Positions 1 through 6,124 are shown, counted from the first letter of the stretch. The stretch: 8,944 bases of DNA from Candidatus Rokuibacteriota bacterium (GCA_016201645.1 JACQCL010000111.1:1-8944), one strand, 5' to 3'. Translations and numbers: made by a program. Notes: a model not told the origin generated them from the letters alone.

Positions 1-526
1 TGATGAGGGCATGGATCTCGGCGATCTGCACCGGGTCGAGCCCAAGGGTGGGCTCGTCCAGGATCAGCACGTCCGGGTCGTTGACCAGCGCCTGGGCGAG
101 CCCAACCCGCTGGCGATAGCCCTTGGAGAGCTTGCCGATGAGCCGGTGCTGGACGTCGGCGATGTCGCAGCGATCCATGACCTCGGCCACGCGCCGCTTC
201 CTCTCGGATCGGGAGACGCCCTTGATTTCGGCGACGAACTCCAAATAGGGGGCGACGGGCATCTCCAGATAGAGGGGGACGTTCTCGGGAAGGTAGCCGA
301 TGCGCTGGCGCACTTCGAGCGACCGAGAGAAAACGTCGTACCCGGCCACCCTCGCCGTGCCCCCCGTGGCCGGCATGAAGCACGAGAGGATCCGCATCGT
401 GGTGGTCTTCCCCGCCCCGTTGGGACCGAGAAAGCCCACGATCTCCCCCTTCTCAACGCTGAAGGAGACGTCTCGGATGGCCGTGACCGGGCCGTACTGC
501 TTGGTGAGCCGATCAACCTGGATCAT
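1..526 (-). CDS. ABC-2-type transporter ATP-binding protein (GldA-like), 3' end cut by window edge
   Basis: This is the ATPase subunit of an ABC transporter, expected to power a membrane permease from the cytoplasmic face. Only the first 175 residues are present; the reading frame runs off the left edge. Seen in the translation: Walker A GPNGAGKTT at residues 34-42, a Q-loop region reading GYLPENVPLY where Glu replaces the usual Gln, the signature LSKGYRQRV at 133-141, Walker B VLILDEPT at 153-160, and the D-loop GLDP at 162-165. The YLPE/PLY and LSKGYRQRVGLAQAL wording is typical of the ABC-2 (GldA/CcmA-like) subfamily, whose permease partner usually lies next downstream, here outside the window. 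The ATG at 526 gives an N-terminus of normal length (MIQVDRLTKQYG). There is no strong Shine-Dalgarno sequence, but an extended -10 element lies about 35 bases upstream, so the gene probably has its own transcript. The substrate is unknown. Confidence 0.93.
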   Translation of the reverse strand, partial: MIQVDRLTKQYGPVTAIRDVSFSVEKGEIVGFLGPNGAGKTTTMRILSCFMPATGGTARVAGYDVFSRSLEVRQRIGYLPENVPLYLEMPVAPYLEFVAEIKGVSRSERKRRVAEVMDRCDIADVQHRLIGKLSKGYRQRVGLAQALVNDPDVLILDEPTLGLDPVQIAEIHALI

Positions 527-560
527 CGGGCGTGGGAGCCGACTTTACCCACCGCGCGCC

Positions 561-569
561 ATTGTACCA
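561..569 (-). promoter_or_regulatory. Extended -10 promoter for the ABC ATPase gene
   Basis: Read on the minus strand, positions 569 to 561 spell TGGTACAAT: a TGn extension followed by TACAAT, which matches the sigma-70 -10 consensus at five of six bases. No good -35 box sits 16-18 bases upstream, as expected for an extended -10 promoter. A start near 554 would leave a leader of about 28 bases before the ATG at 526. It lies in the 65-base gap behind the thioesterase gene, so it separates the ATPase from the upstream operon. Confidence 0.5.
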
Positions 570-591
570 CAGCTCCGCCGAGGCCCCCGAA

Positions 592-1005
592 TCAGGCCGA
601 AGCCGCAATGTCCTCGGACAGCACCTTCTTCAGCCAGTCGGGGATCTCAATGACCTTCTGGCTCTGCGGGTCCACGCACGCGTGGCGCGTCTCGCCGGTG
701 GCGACGAGCTCCCCGCTCTCGGCGTGCGCGACCTCGTACGAGAACGTGAAACTGGCCCGGCGCCGAGCGCTGATCCAGCAGCGCACCTCCAGGAAGTCGT
801 CCAGCCTGGCCGGCTTCAGAAACTTCACGGTCGCTTCGACCACCGGAATGTGAATCTTGGTATCCACGTCGGACATGGGATGGCCGTGCTGCCTGAGGAA
901 CTCGACGCGGCCGACCTCGAAGTAGGTGAGGTAATTCCCGTAGTACACGATCTTCATGCAGTCGGTGTCTTTGTACCGGACGCGGACATGCGTGACTGCT
1001 ACCAC
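592..1005 (-). CDS. YbgC/FadM-type acyl-CoA thioesterase (4HBT hotdog)
   Basis: A 137-residue cytoplasmic hotdog-fold thioesterase, predicted to hydrolyse acyl-CoA (or a related thioester) to free acid and CoA. The N-terminal motif YKDTDCMKIVYYGNYLTYFE (residues 11-30) corresponds to the family pattern YxDTDxxGxVYxxNYxxxFE. The second Asp (D15) is the expected catalytic carboxylate, N24 and Y25 are kept, and R33 is in place. Met17-Lys18 replaces the usual small-Gly pair, a modest deviation. Length and end (DWLKKVL) are normal for the family. The start is GTG at 1005, with AAGGGG five bases upstream; this Shine-Dalgarno sequence abuts the TAG of the AAA ATPase gene, leaving 11 bases between the genes, so it is the last gene of the BFN-AAA-thioesterase operon. 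YbgC proteins are often next to tol-pal genes, which is not the case here. The physiological substrate cannot be told. Confidence 0.93.
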   Translation of the reverse strand: MVAVTHVRVRYKDTDCMKIVYYGNYLTYFEVGRVEFLRQHGHPMSDVDTKIHIPVVEATVKFLKPARLDDFLEVRCWISARRRASFTFSYEVAHAESGELVATGETRHACVDPQSQKVIEIPDWLKKVLSEDIAASA

Positions 1006-1016
1006 GGTGACCCCTT

Positions 1017-1964
1017 CTAGAGGTACTGGCCGTAGCGAATCTTCTCAACGACTTCCTTGATGCGCCGGTAGCCGTCAATCTCCTGGAGGAGATCCTGGGT
1101 TGTGACGAGCCCGACCTCCTCACCGGCCCCGGCCCCCTGAACCTTGGTCTCCAGGGCCCGGCGGATCACCTCCTGGATCTCGGCGCCGCTCATGCCGCCC
1201 ATCGGTGGGAGGATCGAGCGGAAATCCAGATCGGCGAAGAGCCGCCGCCCGGCGTTCTGTTCCGTCTGGGCTTTCTTGAGGAGAAAGATCTCCTGCTGGG
1301 CCTGGGGATCCGGCAGCGGTACCTCGATGATGCGATCCAGTCGACCCGGCGCCACGAGCGACGGATCCACGGCGTCGGTCCGGCTCGTGGCGGCGACGAC
1401 GAACACCCGCGCGAAATCCTCAATGCCGTCGAGCTTCTCCGCCACGGCCGCGACCAGGCGCGCGCTTGCCTCCGGCGCCTCGGCCGGCGGCAGGAGATGC
1501 TCGAGGGAGAGGGCGTCCACCTCGTCCAGGAAGATCACCACCCGGCTTTCTCCGACGGCGATCGCCAGGATCTCCTGGAGCAGATCGGCCGTGTTCGGCC
1601 CGAACTTGGAGGTCAGATTTCGAAGCTTCAGCTGAAAAAAAGTGGCTTCGGAAATGGTGGCGAGGGCCAGGGCGAGGAGCGACTTGCCGGTCCCGGGTGG
1701 ACCGTACAGCAGCACCCCCTTGGGCGGCGTGATCCCCCAGCGACGATAGAGCTCGGGATTCGCCAGGACGGTCGCGAACCCTCGGATGCCGGCCTTGGCG
1801 GCCGTCAGACCGCCGATTTGGTCGAAGGTCGTGCTGGGGCGGTGCCTCACCTCGACGCGGCCCGCCAGATCCCCGTACTTCTCCCCGAGCTTGGCTAGGA
1901 GATCCTCCAGCCGCCGCTGGGTTGCCCACGCCTGATCGGTGGGCTGGCTCTTCTCTTGCGCCAC
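1017..1964 (-). CDS. Single-ring AAA+ ATPase with C-terminal GQYL proteasome-docking motif
   Basis: A 315-residue classical AAA ATPase of the PAN/ARC/Cdc48 clade, predicted to form a hexameric protein unfoldase. Order of parts: a short basic-leucine coiled-coil-like helix (about 12-36); a TFDQIGGL entry motif (46-53); Walker A GPPGTGKS (88-95); aromatic pore loop SKFG (119-122); Walker B VVIFLDEVD (142-150); sensor 1 AATS (191-194), where Ser replaces the usual Asn; arginine fingers R208 and R211 in PGRLDR; and the small-domain motif GGMSGAEIQEVIRRA (256-270). The last four residues are GQYL, the motif with which actinobacterial Mpa/ARC and Bpa/PafE bind the 20S proteasome core. Unlike Mpa/ARC (about 600 residues) it has no room for OB-fold domains. 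The start is GTG at 1964, with GGAGG nine bases upstream; the BFN gene ends 23 bases before. The ATPase assignment is certain. Proteasome partnership is inferred from the tail, since no prcA, prcB or pup is visible here. Confidence 0.93.
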   Translation of the reverse strand: MAQEKSQPTDQAWATQRRLEDLLAKLGEKYGDLAGRVEVRHRPSTTFDQIGGLTAAKAGIRGFATVLANPELYRRWGITPPKGVLLYGPPGTGKSLLALALATISEATFFQLKLRNLTSKFGPNTADLLQEILAIAVGESRVVIFLDEVDALSLEHLLPPAEAPEASARLVAAVAEKLDGIEDFARVFVVAATSRTDAVDPSLVAPGRLDRIIEVPLPDPQAQQEIFLLKKAQTEQNAGRRLFADLDFRSILPPMGGMSGAEIQEVIRRALETKVQGAGAGEEVGLVTTQDLLQEIDGYRRIKEVVEKIRYGQYL

Positions 1965-1987
1965 GGCGCTGAGCCTCCGGCCGGGCG

Positions 1988-2521
1988 CTAGAAGTGGGGG
2001 CCGGGACCCGTCCGCGGCCCCGAAATGGAGGATTTATCGAAGACCCGGTCCTCCACGAAGATCGGAACCTTGGCCCGGATGGCCAGGGCGATGGCGTCGG
2101 AGGGGCGCGAATCCAGGGTCATGTCGCTCCCATTGGCGGTGAGATAGACGACGGCGTAATAAACGTCATCCTTCAGATCCGTGATGACGACGCGCTTCAG
2201 CGACACCTTGAGTCGGCCGAACAGGGTCAGGAACAGATCGTGGGTGAGCGGCCGCGGAGGAGTCACTCCCTGAAGCGGGATGGCGATGCCGTTCGCCTCG
2301 GCGATGCCGATGGTCATGGCAAGGTTACGCTTGTCGCGCTTGCCCTGAAGCACGACGAGCGGCTGCTGGGTGCGCTGGTCGAGGACCACCCCGATGACCT
2401 CCGCCTCCTGCGGACCCGTGGCCTTCGGGGGCGACACCTCGCCTTGTTCCTTGGCTCCGATTCCCCCCACGAGCACGACCGTGAGGAGGAGAGGCAGCGC
2501 CGTCGATCGCTTCCTGTCCAT
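1988..2521 (-). CDS. Exported bifunctional nuclease-domain (BFN/DUF151) protein
   Basis: A 177-residue protein with a BFN (DUF151) domain. The diagnostic block is LDSRPSDAIALAIRAKVPIF (about 136-155), preceded by a beta-rich stretch (EVIGVVLDQRTQQPLVVLQG, 41-60). The family includes plant bifunctional nucleases and uncharacterised bacterial proteins; nuclease action here is unproven. Residues 1-23 look like a signal peptide (MDRKR, then a hydrophobic core LPLLLTVVLVGG, then GIGA), so the domain is probably outside the cytoplasm, which is unusual enough to note. The reading frame is open back to 2587, but the ATG at 2521 is chosen because GGGAGGAA lies five bases upstream, the signal peptide begins exactly there, and the promoter start site falls at about 2562. 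It is the first gene of the operon with the AAA ATPase (23 bases downstream) and the thioesterase. The tail GPRTGPGPHF is probably disordered. Confidence 0.92.
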   Translation of the reverse strand: MDRKRSTALPLLLTVVLVGGIGAKEQGEVSPPKATGPQEAEVIGVVLDQRTQQPLVVLQGKRDKRNLAMTIGIAEANGIAIPLQGVTPPRPLTHDLFLTLFGRLKVSLKRVVITDLKDDVYYAVVYLTANGSDMTLDSRPSDAIALAIRAKVPIFVEDRVFDKSSISGPRTGPGPHF

Positions 2522-2526
2522 CGAAA

Positions 2527-2534
2527 TTCCTCCC
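2527..2534 (-). promoter_or_regulatory. Ribosome binding site that fixes the BFN protein start
   Basis: On the minus strand these bases read GGGAGGAA, five bases before the ATG at 2521. This strong Shine-Dalgarno match rules in the inner start over the longer open frame reaching 2587, whose first codons would lie upstream of the predicted transcription start. Confidence 0.8.
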
Positions 2535-2568
2535 GTGAAGCCGACGATCGCGTCATCGGCGTGAGAAA

Positions 2569-2597
2569 AGTATGGGTCCGGCCTCAAGGAAAGTCAA
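2569..2597 (-). promoter_or_regulatory. Sigma-70-type promoter of the BFN-AAA-thioesterase operon
   Basis: On the minus strand, TTGACT (2597-2592; five of six bases match TTGACA) is followed after 17 bases by CATACT (2574-2569; four of six match TATAAT). A start near 2562 leaves a leader of about 40 bases ending in a strong ribosome binding site. The -35 box overlaps the TGA stop of the upstream MFS gene (2594-2596), so there is no room for a terminator between the two genes and read-through from the MFS gene is possible. Confidence 0.6.
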
Positions 2598-3772
2598 CCA
2601 GACCTGAGGCGGAAGCTCGCCAAGAAGCCGGCGGCGAGGAGGACGGTCAGCACGCTCCACATGACGCCGTACCCCAGCCCGTGAATCACATAGCCGAACA
2701 TCATGGACCCGAGCGCGATGCCGGCGAGGAAGACCGAGCTGAAGATCCCCACCACGCTCCCCCGGCGGGCCGCCGCGGTCTCGTCAATCAGGAGGGCGGC
2801 CAGGGCCGGGTAGAGAAAGCCATGGGCACCCCCGGCCAGGAGCCCGGAGAGGAACAAAAAGGGGAGCAGGGGGATCGTGGCGCGAGGCCCGATCAAGACC
2901 CCCAGCACGGCCAAGATGCCCGTGGCGATCGCCTGGACGAACATGGAGGGCACAATGACCGCCCGGCGACCCAGGGTATCGCTGAGCCCACCCCCGACGG
3001 CGCGAACGACCACCGCGGCACCGGCGTAGGCCGTATAGAAGAGGGCCAGGCTCGTCACGCCGAGCAGCTCGCCGAAGGTCGGGAGGAAGGTGAAGATCGT
3101 TCCGGTCCCGAGGCCAAAGAAGAAGGCGAGCGCCATATGGAGGCGGAGGATCTCCCCCAAGCCCTCCCGGATCGCCTGCGCGCCCCGCAGCGGGAGCGCC
3201 ATGACCCCGCCGGACTCTCGCACCCGGAACGCCAGCGCCAGCGCCACCAGAGCCAGCAGGGTCGTCATGGCAAAGAAGGCGTGAAAGCCGAAATGCCGGA
3301 TTACGAACTCCCCGGCCAGGGGGGAGAGCGCGGTGGAGAGGAGGCCGGAAATTCCGAAGATCCCCAGCGCCCAGCCGCGCCGCTCAGGCGGCACCAGATC
3401 CACGACCATCGTGTAATTGGCCACGAAGAAGGCCGAGAACCCGATCCCCTGGAGGCTTCTGAGAGCCCCCAGGATGGGAAGCGACGCGAAGAGGTTGAAG
3501 CCGACGGACGAGGCGGCCGCGAGGCTCACGCCCAGGAGGAGGAACGGACGACGGCCCACGCGATCCACCCAGACCCCCACCAACGGCTGGCAGAATATCC
3601 CCGCGGCGCTGTACATCCCCATGACGAGGCCGATCTGGGCCTCGCTGCCGCCGATTTGCTGGATATGGAGGGGCAGAAGGACGTAGGCGTTGACGCTGGC
3701 GAAGAAGAAAAAGTTCATCGAGGTGACCCGGAAGAACTGGCCGGTCAGAACGGATGGCAGGGAGGGGATCAC
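2594..3772 (-). CDS. Major facilitator superfamily (MFS) transporter
   Basis: A 392-residue polytopic inner-membrane transporter of the DHA1-like 12-helix type, probably an exporter driven by proton exchange; the substrate is unknown. Seen: the first-half signature GVWVDRVGRR (66-75) in the loop between helices 2 and 3, its second-half echo GGLSDTLGRR (261-270), and a helix-4 segment RSLQGIGFSAF (105-115) resembling the MFS RxxQGxG motif. Long hydrophobic stretches alternate with short Arg-rich loops along the whole length, and a hydrophilic central loop runs from about 184 to 207. The start is GTG at 3772; no other usable start exists before the in-frame stop at about 3833, and the Shine-Dalgarno sequence is weak (GGGAAG ten bases away). 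It is transcribed divergently from the zinc-ribbon gene. Its neighbours do not reveal a substrate. Confidence 0.93.
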   Translation of the reverse strand: MIPSLPSVLTGQFFRVTSMNFFFFASVNAYVLLPLHIQQIGGSEAQIGLVMGMYSAAGIFCQPLVGVWVDRVGRRPFLLLGVSLAAASSVGFNLFASLPILGALRSLQGIGFSAFFVANYTMVVDLVPPERRGWALGIFGISGLLSTALSPLAGEFVIRHFGFHAFFAMTTLLALVALALAFRVRESGGVMALPLRGAQAIREGLGEILRLHMALAFFFGLGTGTIFTFLPTFGELLGVTSLALFYTAYAGAAVVVRAVGGGLSDTLGRRAVIVPSMFVQAIATGILAVLGVLIGPRATIPLLPFLFLSGLLAGGAHGFLYPALAALLIDETAAARRGSVVGIFSSVFLAGIALGSMMFGYVIHGLGYGVMWSVLTVLLAAGFLASFRLRSG

Positions 3773-3777
3773 GCGCG

Positions 3778-3807
3778 TTGATCTTCCCGGGTCACCGGCA
3801 GTAGAAT
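3778..3807 (+). promoter_or_regulatory. Possible promoter of the zinc-ribbon/hotdog/membrane-protein genes
   Basis: TTGATC (3778-3783; four of six match) and TAGAAT (3802-3807; five of six match) are separated by 18 bases. A start near 3814 would give a leader of about 21 bases before the ATG at 3835. It faces the MFS promoter in the same 62-base gap. The score is moderate, so this is a tentative call. Confidence 0.35.
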
Positions 3808-3826
3808 GGCCTCGGCGGCAGCACGG

Positions 3827-3835
3827 ATTATATCA
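3827..3835 (-). promoter_or_regulatory. Extended -10 promoter of the MFS gene
   Basis: On the minus strand, positions 3835 to 3827 read TGATATAAT: a perfect TATAAT preceded by a TGn extension. No good -35 box is seen upstream, which is acceptable for an extended -10. A start near 3820 leaves a leader of about 48 bases to the GTG at 3772. The element touches the start codon of the divergent zinc-ribbon gene, so the two genes may interfere with each other's transcription. Confidence 0.5.
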
Positions 3836-3960
3836 TGAGCGATCCACGGGGCCCCGAGCCGAGCGACACGTGCAACGTCTGCGGCGAGCGCATGCGGGAG
3901 ATCCACTGCAAGATCGTTTGCCCCAGGTGCGGCTATACGCGCGACTGCTCCGACCCCTGA
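3835..3960 (+). CDS. 41-residue zinc-ribbon microprotein
   Basis: A short open frame from the ATG at 3835 to the TGA at 3958 encodes a 41-residue protein with two CxxC knuckles: CNVC at 13-16 and CPRC at 29-32, the second followed by GYTRDCSDP. C25 and C38 are two further cysteines. This layout (CxxCG, about 12 residues, CxxCGY, then DCSD) is a classic rubredoxin-like or zinc-ribbon fold, and short proteins with a HCK-C-CGY-DCSD ending recur in GC-rich bacteria as hypothetical proteins. The function is unknown; metal binding or nucleic-acid or protein contact is plausible. The first in-frame stop upstream is at 3802, and the ATG is the only start. The ribosome binding site is weak. It is in the same frame as the hotdog gene that follows, with no further stop between the two. 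Confidence 0.7.
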   Translation: MSDPRGPEPSDTCNVCGERMREIHCKIVCPRCGYTRDCSDP

Positions 3961-4011
3961 CCGGAACGACCCCTGAATAGCATCGACCGGGTGCTCGCTG
4001 AGGGCCTCAGC

Positions 4012-4833
4012 ATGGGCGCCGACGGGACCGGACGCCTCACGCTGGCCGCCGCGCTCCAGGGGTTCCCCGAGGCGGCTCACGGCGGCGGAATTCTCGCCGC
4101 CCTCGACGCCGCGGCGGCACGACAGATTCCCCCGCCCACTCCCCGGACGATCGCGGTGCAGATCGACAAGAGCGTCCCGCTTGAGACCTCCCTTCCTCTC
4201 GTCGCCCGGGCCTCGGGCGATGAGGTCACCCTCGTCCTCGGAGACCACGGTCAACCGCTGGCGCACGGGCACGCGACGCGGGTCGCTGCCGAACCGGCTC
4301 CTCAGTGGGGGTGGACAGGTCCAACCGACAAGGGCCTTCGCGTTCCAACCTCCCGCGGCTGCGTGGCTTGCGGGAGCGAGAACCCGCTCGGCCTCCGGGT
4401 CCGACTCCGCTTCGATGACCGCTGGGTCTGGAGCGAACATCACCCGCCGGACACCTACCGCACCTCCGACGGCCGGATCGCCCCGGCTCTCTTCACCGTG
4501 CTCCTGGACGAGATGGCCTGGTGGCTCGGGGCGCTGGCTTCCGGCGAAGCGGGAGTGACCACGGAACTCACCGTCGCCCTTCATCGTCCGAGTCAACTGT
4601 TTGGGAGCACGCTGCTGGCGGTCGGCGCCCGAGACCGGGTGACGGCGGTGGGCGGGCGCGGTCACTTCTGGAAGACCGAGGCGGCGGTCCTCGCGTCCGA
4701 CGGCGCGCGCCTCGCCTCGGGGGCGATCACCTTCGCCGGGAGCCGCGCGTACTCCAAGCGGCGGATCCCCAGATTGCTCACGATGAACCCGCCGGAAACT
4801 CTCCGCCCGATCTTTCCAAAGTACGTCCCCTGA
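4012..4833 (+). CDS. Double-hotdog thioesterase-like protein (PaaI-like, CxxCG motif)
   Basis: A 273-residue protein that reads as two hotdog-fold halves. The N-terminal half holds AAHGGGILAALDAAA (21-35) and a strand-rich stretch to about residue 92. The C-terminal half opens with GCVACGSENPLGL (116-128), the CxxCG-NP-GL entry seen in PaaI-like thioesterases, then has PALFTVLLDEMAWWLGAL (158-175), the hotdog helix with a candidate catalytic or structural acid (D166, E167). It is probably a cytoplasmic acyl-CoA or related thioester hydrolase, or a non-catalytic thioester-binding protein. I prefer the ATG at 4012, because GAGGG lies seven bases upstream; a GTG at 3991 in the same frame is the alternative and adds seven residues. 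The Shine-Dalgarno sequence sits inside the near-palindrome CTGAGGGCCTCAG (3998-4010). The stop overlaps the ribosome binding site of the next gene, 12 bases away, suggesting co-transcription. The substrate is not identifiable. Confidence 0.85.
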   Translation: MGADGTGRLTLAAALQGFPEAAHGGGILAALDAAAARQIPPPTPRTIAVQIDKSVPLETSLPLVARASGDEVTLVLGDHGQPLAHGHATRVAAEPAPQWGWTGPTDKGLRVPTSRGCVACGSENPLGLRVRLRFDDRWVWSEHHPPDTYRTSDGRIAPALFTVLLDEMAWWLGALASGEAGVTTELTVALHRPSQLFGSTLLAVGARDRVTAVGGRGHFWKTEAAVLASDGARLASGAITFAGSRAYSKRRIPRLLTMNPPETLRPIFPKYVP

Positions 4834-4845
4834 GGGACCGCCCCG

Positions 4846-5283
4846 ATGCCTCCGCTCGTCCGACGCTACATCAAGACGAGCTTCGCCTTTCTGGTGGTGG
4901 GCCTTCTCTTGGGCGGCTACCTGACGGTGGGAGAATTTCTCCTGGGCGCCTACCCGCCCCGACTCGCCATCACCGCCCACGTCCACCTGCTGCTCGTGGG
5001 GTTCATGCTGATGATGGTCATGGGCGTGGCGACCTGGATGTTCCCTCGGCCCGCGAAGGAGGACACGCGCTACCGCCCCGAGCTGGCCGAGGCCGTGTAC
5101 TGGGTGATGACGCTTTCGACCGCGCTCCGCGCGGCCGCGGAGGTCGCCGCCGGCTGGTCGAGCGCGCCGCTCCTCCGCGTCCTCGTGGCGCTTGGGAGTC
5201 TCGGCCAGCTCCTGGGCGCCGCCCTCTTCGTGATCAACATGTGGACGCGCGTCCGGATGCCCTCCGTGCCCCCCGTCAAATAG
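4846..5283 (+). CDS. Four-helix membrane protein resembling heme-copper oxidase subunit I fragment
   Basis: A 145-residue integral membrane protein with four predicted helices at about residues 12-34, 41-62, 83-103 and 110-131. Helix 2 carries AHVHLLLVGFMLMMVMGVAT (44-63), followed at once by WMFPR; this His-x-His, Gly, Met-Gly and Pro-Arg spacing recalls the heme-ligand helix of cbb3-type oxidase subunit I and NnrS proteins (H-H-LLxxG-xxxMxxG-xxxxxPR). H45 and H47 are candidate heme ligands. It is far shorter than a true subunit I (over 400 residues), so it cannot be a complete oxidase; heme binding or sensing in the membrane is inference. The start ATG at 4846 has GAGGGA eight bases upstream, formed from the end of the hotdog gene. 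Its last 8 bases overlap the 3' end of the convergent PHP gene, with no terminator visible. Confidence 0.8.
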   Translation: MPPLVRRYIKTSFAFLVVGLLLGGYLTVGEFLLGAYPPRLAITAHVHLLLVGFMLMMVMGVATWMFPRPAKEDTRYRPELAEAVYWVMTLSTALRAAAEVAAGWSSAPLLRVLVALGSLGQLLGAALFVINMWTRVRMPSVPPVK

Positions 5284-6124
5284 GGCGAGCGGCGCGCGCC
5301 TCCTGGGCCTTCGCCCTGAGCGCCTCGTACGCCGAGAGTGGGACGGAGGGGCTGCCCAGCGGATTCGTCCTGCCGATGTGCAGCCCGTGGAAGTCCGAGC
5401 CACCGGTTGCGACCAGACCGAGGTCAGTGCACATCTGAAGATAAATCCGCGTCTGAGCGGCCGAGTGCTCGTGGTAGTAGCACTCGATCCCCATGAGCCC
5501 CGCCCGCACCAGGTCGGGGATAATGTCGTCCCGCCCGGCCAGGCCAGGGTGAGCCAAGACCGGGACGCCGCCCACCCGGCGGATGATGTCCACCGCCTGG
5601 GCCGGAGCGAGCTGCTTCCGGGCCACGTTGGCCGGCCCCCCGGCCCGCAGGTACCGATCGAACGCCTCGCGGAAACTCTTCACGTACCCACGCGACACCA
5701 GCACCTGGGCGATGTGGGGGCGGCCCGCTGAGCCCTCCTTGACGAGCGCGAAAACTTCTGCGGGATCAATGGGCATCCCGAGTTCTGCCAGCCGGGCCGC
5801 GATCCGGTACACGCGGTCCCTCCGCTCGGCACGCTGCTCTCGCAAAAACGCCTGGAACCACGCCGTCTGGTACTCGAGGAAGTATCCCAGGATGTGCACC
5901 TCGCCGCCGTCCACATCGCAGTTAATCTCGATGCCGGGGACGAGGGTCATGGGAGGATGCTTCGCGACCTCGTCGAAGGCTTCCGCGAGCGCCTCAGTGG
6001 AGTCGTGGTCCGTGATGGCCAGCACACGCACGCCGCGTCGGGCAGCTTCCTGAACCAGCTCCCGCGGCTCGAGCGCGCCGTCGGACGCGGTCGTGTGGGA
6101 GTGAAGATCGACGCCGCTCGTCAC
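5276..6124 (-). CDS. PHP-domain phosphoesterase (RNase AM / nucleoside bisphosphate phosphatase-like)
   Basis: A 282-residue metal-dependent phosphoesterase of the PHP superfamily, similar in plan to YciV/RNase AM, which hydrolyses 3',5'-nucleoside bisphosphates and RNA 5' ends. All hallmark motifs are seen: HSHTTASDG (8-16), ITDHD (37-41), PGIEI (63-67), GRPHIA (134-139), LAHPG (190-194) and GSDFHG (242-247), giving the usual His/Asp/Glu metal ligands H8, H10, D39, H40, E65, H137, H192, D244 and H246. The start is GTG at 6124, whose last two bases are shared with the TGA of the aminopeptidase gene (GTGA overlap). The open frame continues upstream through the aminopeptidase gene, but that part is a shadow. 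With no clear Shine-Dalgarno sequence, translation probably depends on coupling to the aminopeptidase. It is the third gene of the NUDIX-aminopeptidase-PHP operon. The exact substrate is inferred from the family only. Confidence 0.93.
   Translation of the reverse strand: MTSGVDLHSHTTASDGALEPRELVQEAARRGVRVLAITDHDSTEALAEAFDEVAKHPPMTLVPGIEINCDVDGGEVHILGYFLEYQTAWFQAFLREQRAERRDRVYRIAARLAELGMPIDPAEVFALVKEGSAGRPHIAQVLVSRGYVKSFREAFDRYLRAGGPANVARKQLAPAQAVDIIRRVGGVPVLAHPGLAGRDDIIPDLVRAGLMGIECYYHEHSAAQTRIYLQMCTDLGLVATGGSDFHGLHIGRTNPLGSPSVPLSAYEALRAKAQEARAARPI

Noticed and set aside
2522..2587. Longer N-terminus for the BFN protein
   Set aside because: It would put 22 extra residues before a signal peptide and start upstream of the predicted transcript start; the strong ribosome binding site at 2527-2534 marks the ATG at 2521.
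2581..2610. Inverted repeat GCCTCA...TGAGGC around the MFS stop as a terminator or operator
   Set aside because: Six-base arms with an 18-base loop and no T-run are weak and expected by chance; it also overlaps the promoter of the next operon.
1994..3781. A 595-codon open frame on the plus strand
   Set aside because: It lies antisense to the BFN and MFS genes, both of which have clear family motifs. Its translation is rich in Arg, Gly, His, Glu and Asp with no recognisable domain, as expected for a shadow frame in GC-rich DNA.
5276..5283. A bidirectional terminator between the convergent genes
   Set aside because: The two genes overlap by 8 bases and I see no stem followed by T-runs on either strand.
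3769..5403. A 544-codon open frame on the minus strand
   Set aside because: It is antisense to the zinc-ribbon, hotdog and membrane-protein genes; its composition is biased and it has no motif. The plus-strand genes have ribosome binding sites and family signatures.
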